Assembly: GCA_002205965.3 (NCBI GenBank)
Contig: NADL03000696.1
Coordinates: 901,501-965,500, forward strand
Length of the DNA: 64,000 bases
Direction of reading: 5' to 3'
Source of the DNA: Kappaphycus alvarezii
Lineage: Eukaryota; Rhodophyta; Florideophyceae; Gigartinales; Solieriaceae
Below are positions 57,984 through 64,000 of this stretch, piece by piece. The translations under genes were made by a program, and so were the position numbers. The notes under the pieces were generated by a model. That model saw nothing but the letters and a program-made list of their open reading frames with translations. It did not search any database and was not told the DNA's origin. The first letter of the stretch is position 1; each line of letters starts with the position of its first letter.

Positions 57984-58065
57984 TTTCTAGTTTTCTACTT
58001 CTTTTAATTTTCTACTTTTCTAATTTCCTACTTATTTTTATTTCCTACTTTTCTATTTTTCTACT
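57984..58065. repeat. TTTCTACTT low-complexity repeat
   Basis: Irregular pyrimidine-rich repeat with units such as TTTTCTACTT, TTTCCTAC and TTTTTCTACT over about 80 bases. Confidence 0.85.
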
Positions 58066-59788
58066 AAATCAGATAAACATCAAATTATTAGTATAAATAA
58101 TAAAACATGAACCCAGCAGTTATAGTTAGAACCTGTATAGATGGAATCTAAAACTTTTTTGCTTTTACTCTGTTATATTCCTATCTTAGTCAAATACTAA
58201 ATCCAAGGACAATATTGAAATAGGGAGACCATCAACTATTTACCAAAAAGCTATCTACATTTAAGAAAGCCATTAATGCATCAAAATGATATATTTTAAC
58301 ATCTCCATAGTCATAGGTGACAAGTATTAGCACAAATGGGACTAAATTTTTGGTATCAATAGGGAGTTACACTGTTTCTAATATAAGGTCATTTTACTGC
58401 TTGTAATCTTCAAAATGCTATTATTTAAGAATAAGATAACATATATATTAAAGACAAAGATGTAGATAACATTTCGCAAACTGAGATTTTTGATTTAAGT
58501 TTCATGAAAGATTATCAATCATAGATTTTTATTAACTCAATTAAGCATAAATAAAACGCTTCACAAATATCTCTGTCTTTTCGAATGACAAAATGATTTC
58601 TTCTATTACAAGCTCTTTTAAGTCGCTCTTAAAGACTTTCTGAAACCTGTCCAATTTATTTTTACTGACATGAAAATTTGGGCAACACTTATTGAAAGAA
58701 TATTCGATACGAGGAATTTAGTTCTAACCCAGCACCGGTTATATTATTATAATATTCTCTTCTTCTTTAACATAAATAGTCCGTTTCCCTATTATTAAAA
58801 TTCTTAAACTAGTTTCAAGTATTTCAAATATTGTGACCCAAAACTAGTTTTCCAATACCTGTACATATGATATGTGCTCGTTTCTATCAAAAGGGTACTC
58901 TAAAATGATAAAGTTCCAAGAACTGTACTATCTTTTCATCGTTCAACGTCAGATGCTAGATAGTAAAAAGCTGCAGTATTTCCAGAAAAAAAGACTCTGG
59001 AGGAAGGTCAGAACAGAAATATTAACTTTTTTCTCCATTTCAAGTAATCTCGACCATTATCTCTTTTCACTGCTATATGGGAGTTATAGTTAGAGAAGCG
59101 ATCTTGCTTCAAATGTTCCTAAATTAATTGTATTCAGCGATATTTTATAAGTAGTACGTTAAAAAACAGTCTAGACTGAAAAGAAAAAGCAATACCTAGA
59201 AAATATCCCCTAAATTTGCAGAATACATGAAACGATCTACTTCATTCAATTTTTCCCTTCATAGTAAAGAATTATGAACAAAATATATTTCTATGATGAA
59301 ATAAATATCTTACATGACCTCATTGATAATCATCGCTCAAATTATAATCATTCTCTCCAAGTATTTAGCCTTAGCGAATTTTATTAAAGCTTCTATATAC
59401 ATGATATCATTTAAAATTTCTCCTGTAACTAAAGTTTCTCTACTATTATTGAATTTGATTCATTCATTAGACGCCAGTTAAAAGTTTTGATTAAACATTA
59501 AATCGATATAATAAAAACTTTCTTTCATTAAAATTCTAAAACCAGAGTGCTAAAGTTGAATCCGTTTTCTTTGGAGAAAAAAATATATTTCAGAAGAAGC
59601 ACTTTCGTACTCATTCTCATCACTTATCCCCATTCAATCAATTAAATACTCACCTTTTCTGCTGGGACTTTCATTTCAGCTGCATAGGATTTTCAATTTG
59701 TAGGACCAGAAAAGAAGTTCACGATAATTCTATTATTTTTGTCAGCGATCGTATTTTCTCTGGATTCAAATTGGCACATATGGATAAA

Positions 59789-59826
59789 ATTCTCTACAAA
59801 TGCTACAATTCTCTACAAATTCTACA
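59789..59826. repeat. 19-bp tandem duplication
   Basis: ATTCTCTACAAATGCTACA (59789-59807) followed directly by ATTCTCTACAAATTCTACA (59808-59826), one mismatch. Confidence 0.95.
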
Positions 59827-59836
59827 ACATGATTCA

Positions 59837-60262
59837 TTAAAGAGGACTGATATATGTTTTTGAGTTCAATGATATCTCAGCACAATTTATAATTGGTGTA
59901 TTATTCTGCTTCTTTTGTAAGAAACTTAAAAGTCCTAAATGTTTTATGAAAAGTAGGCAAAATTCTATAAATGGGATATAATTTATAATGAGTAAAACCT
60001 TCTTAAGTTCTGTAGTAACAAGCACTCCGAGCGTAGCCAACCACAAGAGACCATACGTGTTTGGTAGTCGATAGATACATGTACTTATCGTACTTGTTGG
60101 AAGGAGGAGACTCCGAGTGAAAGAATTCGAGTCTTGCAATTTAATATCAAGCACATAATAATGCCAAATGATCACAGGAATAGATAAACTGGTAAGTATG
60201 AACTTTTGATGAAAGATCAAATATTCCTTAAACTGAAATGTAGGCGTGAAAATTTTATCCAA
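59837..60262 (-). CDS. unassigned hydrophobic ORF in the AT-rich domain
   Basis: 141 codons, rich in I, L, F and Y, with possible membrane segments (SLSIPVIIWHYYVL near 26-39; YGLLWLATLGVLVTTELKKV near 70-89; IINYIPFIEFCLLFI near 92-106). No family recognised and no upstream context. Hydrophobic residues are favoured in any frame of AT-rich DNA, so chance is a real alternative. Confidence 0.2.
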   Translation of the reverse strand: MDKIFTPTFQFKEYLIFHQKFILTSLSIPVIIWHYYVLDIKLQDSNSFTRSLLLPTSTISTCIYRLPNTYGLLWLATLGVLVTTELKKVLLIINYIPFIEFCLLFIKHLGLLSFLQKKQNNTPIINCAEISLNSKTYISPL

Positions 60263-62481
60263 TAAGAATGTATTGAACTTCTCTGGTAGAGATATGTAGG
60301 TTAATTGTACCCATAGAATCAGTCAAATTTTTTGCTCTCTGAAACTTTTGTATCAAGAATGTCAATTTCCAAAAAATAGTTCATTTTTGAGATTCATACT
60401 CCTTAACCAAAACCCTTTATTTGAATAGGTACAGATCACTTTCTAAGCTTAATAAATCAATCGAAATATTTTTTTCTTTTTTGCATAAACTAATACGCTC
60501 TACTTCTACCATTGAGTACATTGAAACACATTTCAAAATATCTCACACGCTATCTATCTAATTTCCGAATGTTTTGGGGCTGTGCTGTATACGAATTTGC
60601 ACACAGTTATATTAATGCTTCTTTTTGACACATAAAAGAACGCAAATGTATCTTTATCAACCACAAAACCATTATATTCACCAAAAAGCAACCAATGTGT
60701 TCATAACTCATGCCGAAACTATCCTGTTACTATTGTTGAAATCATATAATCTAATCCTTAAAAGTTTAGGTAACACACAGATAGCCATGAAAATACTCGG
60801 CGATTACTTTCGCAAGTGGCTATAAGCAGCTGGCTCCATAGCATAAGTTGAACGTTCGGATTCTCGAAATTTCCTTCATTTCTCACCCATCTGTTTTTTC
60901 GAGGTATTACATTAGTCCTCCATCGAATACGAATAGGAATTCAGAAAGAATTTTTAATCAAATAAATCCAAGAAAAAGTAAAATTTCGACTCAATTCAGA
61001 ATCTACCGACAAATTTGAACTTCTGGGAAACCATAGTTCTAAATTAGCAATTCAGTCAGTTAAACTTCTCATATCACACTTCTCACACAATGAGAGTAGG
61101 CCCTGACTTCCAAATGAACAGAAAAATATCATTAATCTCTAATTGTGCTTTAATTTGTCTGTTAAACACCTTTAGCTACCTTAGTTCCGATTTTTGGCCA
61201 TATATCCTCGAGTTCTGAATATTTTTGTAGCTGAAATATATAATATCAATAACAAGACGACAAATTCATTCCAAAATATTGCTGCTGTAACTTGATAACG
61301 GTCTAGTTCAAGGTGGAAAAATAATCGGCGTCAAAAGCTTCTCTCAGAGCAACGTAAGCGTCAAAAGCCGGATGTAGATTCGTCGACCTGTAGTAATTTT
61401 ATTAGAGTAGATTCAAGATGCAATTTCACTATTACTTTAACCCTTGTTAAAGAATATCCACGTGTTTAAATGGCACTAGTACTTTCATTCCAACTTTATA
61501 AAAAAATCAATTTTGCTTCAAAAGAAGAACAAAAATATTATGTTTCAAGCATTTTACCGATGATAGATTTGTATTTGGAGAGTTAAAATCTCAAGACTTC
61601 AGTACCAGCAATCTCAAAAGGTACAAATTGAATTGAAAATATTTTACATCTTTCTGTACAAAGACATAAGAATCCATGCAATTTTGTGCTTTGCTACATA
61701 TTATTACTGAGAATTTCTTTAAAGAAGATTTAATCCTACCGAGAAAACATCTGATGATTCCGAAAAACCAGGATTAATGTTTTTCTTCATTGCCCTAAAT
61801 ATTCGCATATGCTATATGTTTATACCTTATTATTACTCACAAAATCCTATAATATTAAAAATAGCAATAAGTAGCGTAAAAACAGACAATGCTCATAAAA
61901 AGGATTGTGCACGTGATTTACTCGAAAGATTTCCACCATTGATCAAGATTTGAATCTGAAAATAAGTTGAAATGTTCATTCTTACTTTTAAATAAAATAT
62001 TTATCTTTGGAAACTACAAATGCAGCGAAACCAACTTATCTTATGTTCAAAGGGAAATTTTTCAAAACTTTCGTTGGTACAGATTTCTTATTTCTTGTCT
62101 CGAAGGAATGTTTCACATTTCCTTCTATCTTCTTCAATCAATTTAAATCTAAAAGATATCCAAACTTGAAGCAATTGAGCAAATTAATATGCCCTTGCAA
62201 GGATCTGGAAGCAGGTTGTGGCTTACAAAAATGCTCTTATTTTGAGAGGTATATATCCATTATTAGACTGAACCATTGCAGCTCTATAATGACCTCTTTT
62301 ACTTAACAAATTGAAAGGAAGACCTCTACACCCAAAAGTAGAATCACGATTCGCTTTTTTCATTTATTTTAATGAAAACTCTGATACATTCATTCCGTTA
62401 TTTCTAGTTCCCCACGAACCTTTGGTAGTACTTAACCCTTCTCTTCATACAAAGTATAATTTTCAAGTATAAGTTCTTTGG

Positions 62482-62925
62482 ATGTACTTTGTACATCTCC
62501 AAGGCCCAAAATGTATAGTTGTAATGGGAGATGAAATTTACTGTTCATATAAGGTTATAAAGGAGATCCTTCAAGATGGGGGACTATATGATATCATAAT
62601 TGTCTATAAATTCAATCATTCATCATTAATAATATCAGTGAATATTTCTTACGTTATTGAGGTCTCGGAGACTCATAGTTTGATTATTTGTTCTCATATT
62701 AAACTGCTCTGTGAGAATTTATTCTCAGAATACTCTATTACTTTATTAAATGTATCATGTAGTTTTTATACTCCGTTGTGGACCATTTCAAACAAATCTG
62801 ACATAATAATCAAAATAAACACCCATTTTACACCAGAGATAACGAGATTTACCTCCCTTTCGCTCTATCAATTGATATTAACGATCTTTGCTGAGATTTA
62901 TTATGTTACGGAGAGAATTTATTAA
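62482..62925 (+). CDS. unassigned ORF in the AT-rich domain
   Basis: 147 codons, the longest open frame in the AT-rich third. It reads GPKCIVVMGDEIYCSYKVIK near its start and is isoleucine/serine-rich thereafter. No family recognised, no paralogue in the window. In sequence this AT-rich an open run of this length is somewhat unexpected but not proof of coding. Confidence 0.22.
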   Translation: MYFVHLQGPKCIVVMGDEIYCSYKVIKEILQDGGLYDIIIVYKFNHSSLIISVNISYVIEVSETHSLIICSHIKLLCENLFSEYSITLLNVSCSFYTPLWTISNKSDIIIKINTHFTPEITRFTSLSLYQLILTIFAEIYYVTERIY

Positions 62926-64000
62926 TTAGGAATTATTTCGGAAGAATTCAATTGTTTTGAAAGTAGATTTAAGACCTTGGATAGGCTTTTATGACAATGC
63001 AAAGAAATAAATGAACATTATATGTATACTGTAGCAAGACAAATAAATGAACAACATTTCTTTTTCAGTTTACTATTTTCATTTCATAAGGTTCTTAAAA
63101 CGACAAGGTAGCACATGAATCAATATTCTCTTTGTAACATCTTCCGGGAAGTTGAAACTCTTAGGCTCGTATTCACGTGATAATTATTGCGAACCGTTTT
63201 GAAATACTCGTAACCAAAAAGTATGGTAAGAAAACTTTTCGCAGTTGTAAATTGTATCAAAAGTCCTTCACAAGGATTGGATTATTCTTGTGTCTAGTGT
63301 TTACAAAGACCTAAAAACTAATAAGTAGCTCTTCGGGGTAAGTTACTGGTTATATTTCTCTGTATATTTAATATAAACTTGAAGTTCATAAGAACAGTTT
63401 AAATTTTCCCGAATTATTTCGAAGAGAGATTATAGAATTAGTTTAAGAGTCTCACATATGGGTAGGTTTCAAAATCAAAAGTACAAATTCGCTATTTTTG
63501 TGATCAAAAGTTATGGCCATTTTCTTCGAAAATAATTAAAATGTCCAAACCCCTTTAATTTGAAGCTTATACAGATGCAAAAGCTGTCGTTTACAGATCT
63601 CAAATTGGTCAACTGAATCCAAAGTTATTGGAGCTGGGAAATTTCACAACTCCCATTCTCATAAAACTCTCGTTGTATAACCGCGTCCTGTTGGTCGTAA
63701 TGGTCTAATATGTTATCTTGTAAGTAGTTTTGTCGCGTATCATGCTGTTTAGAGTTCATTTGATCCAGCGGAGTCAGAAAGTATTTGAATTTTGTACCCA
63801 TATCGATCTGCAAGCTCAATTTGGCAGAGTCATGAGCAACATCCCTTTTTTGAGATTAAAATTAAACTCCTCAGTTGAGTTTGAAAACTCCTTCAAATGC
63901 ATACTCCAAGTAGTAGACGAAGAAAAGCGGAAAATGTGGTACTTGTTGATTTTGCAGTTCTACGGCATCGAAAATACTGCTCTAGTAATAACTTCCATTT

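Larger units (their letters stand above)
55400..64000. other. AT-rich domain without recognisable genes
   Basis: Composition shifts to clearly higher A+T with many A and T runs, and the short palindrome common to its left is nearly absent. I recognise no transposon, host gene, tRNA or organelle gene. Two moderately long open frames are listed separately. It could be pericentromeric or otherwise heterochromatic sequence, an isochore, or a misjoined contig. Confidence 0.6.

Noticed and set aside
55400-64000. Organelle DNA insertion
   Set aside because: Despite high A+T, no plastid or mitochondrial gene, rRNA or tRNA can be read in any frame.

Overview
This is a eukaryotic nuclear window, gene-poor and dominated by decayed transposable elements. 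Only one cellular gene reads intact from start to stop: an intronless SURF4/Erv29-type cargo receptor at 49800-50666 (+). Nearly every other stretch that reads as protein does so only across in-frame stops and frameshifts. The mix of PIF/Harbinger transposase, Ty1/copia, chromodomain Ty3/gypsy and non-LTR retroelement remnants, with an intronless host gene, fits a red alga or a stramenopile such as an oomycete. That placement is inference and I hold it weakly; no rRNA, tRNA or organelle gene is present to settle it.

Layout. 1-2.5 kb holds a PIF/Harbinger transposase pseudogene (-), followed by a strong hairpin and short direct repeats. 6-8.5 kb and 11-11.6 kb hold unassigned decayed ORFs, two of them lysine/glutamate-rich like transposon-partner DNA-binding proteins. 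12.1-13.5 kb is a block packed with CCAGGA/TCCTGG motifs. 13.6-15.9 kb is a large unassigned coiled-coil pseudogene (+). 18.7-23.6 kb is a UPF1-like superfamily 1 helicase pseudogene (-) interrupted by a perfect 57-bp palindrome. 24.5-27.7 kb is a second large (-) pseudogene of transposase type. 29.7-30.5 kb is a second CCAGGA/TCCTGG block. 32.4-36.8 kb is a Ty3/gypsy remnant (-). 38.25-45.05 kb is a Ty1/copia element (-) with recognisable LTRs and an additional intact zinc-finger ORF between its 5' LTR and gag. 46.4-47.7 kb holds the 3' ends of two non-LTR retroelements lying tail to tail. 49.4-50.7 kb is the SURF4 locus. 50.7-55.4 kb is non-coding and rich in ACTGTACAGT-like palindromes. 55.4-64 kb is markedly more AT-rich, nearly free of that motif, and holds no recognisable gene.

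The parts do not form a pathway. The functional logic is a single housekeeping secretory gene in a sea of old mobile DNA. The most unusual items are the helicase and transposase-like pseudogenes lying in the same orientation, possibly one helicase-bearing mobile element; the intact extra ORF in the copia element; the long perfect palindrome; and the CCAGGA/TCCTGG blocks.
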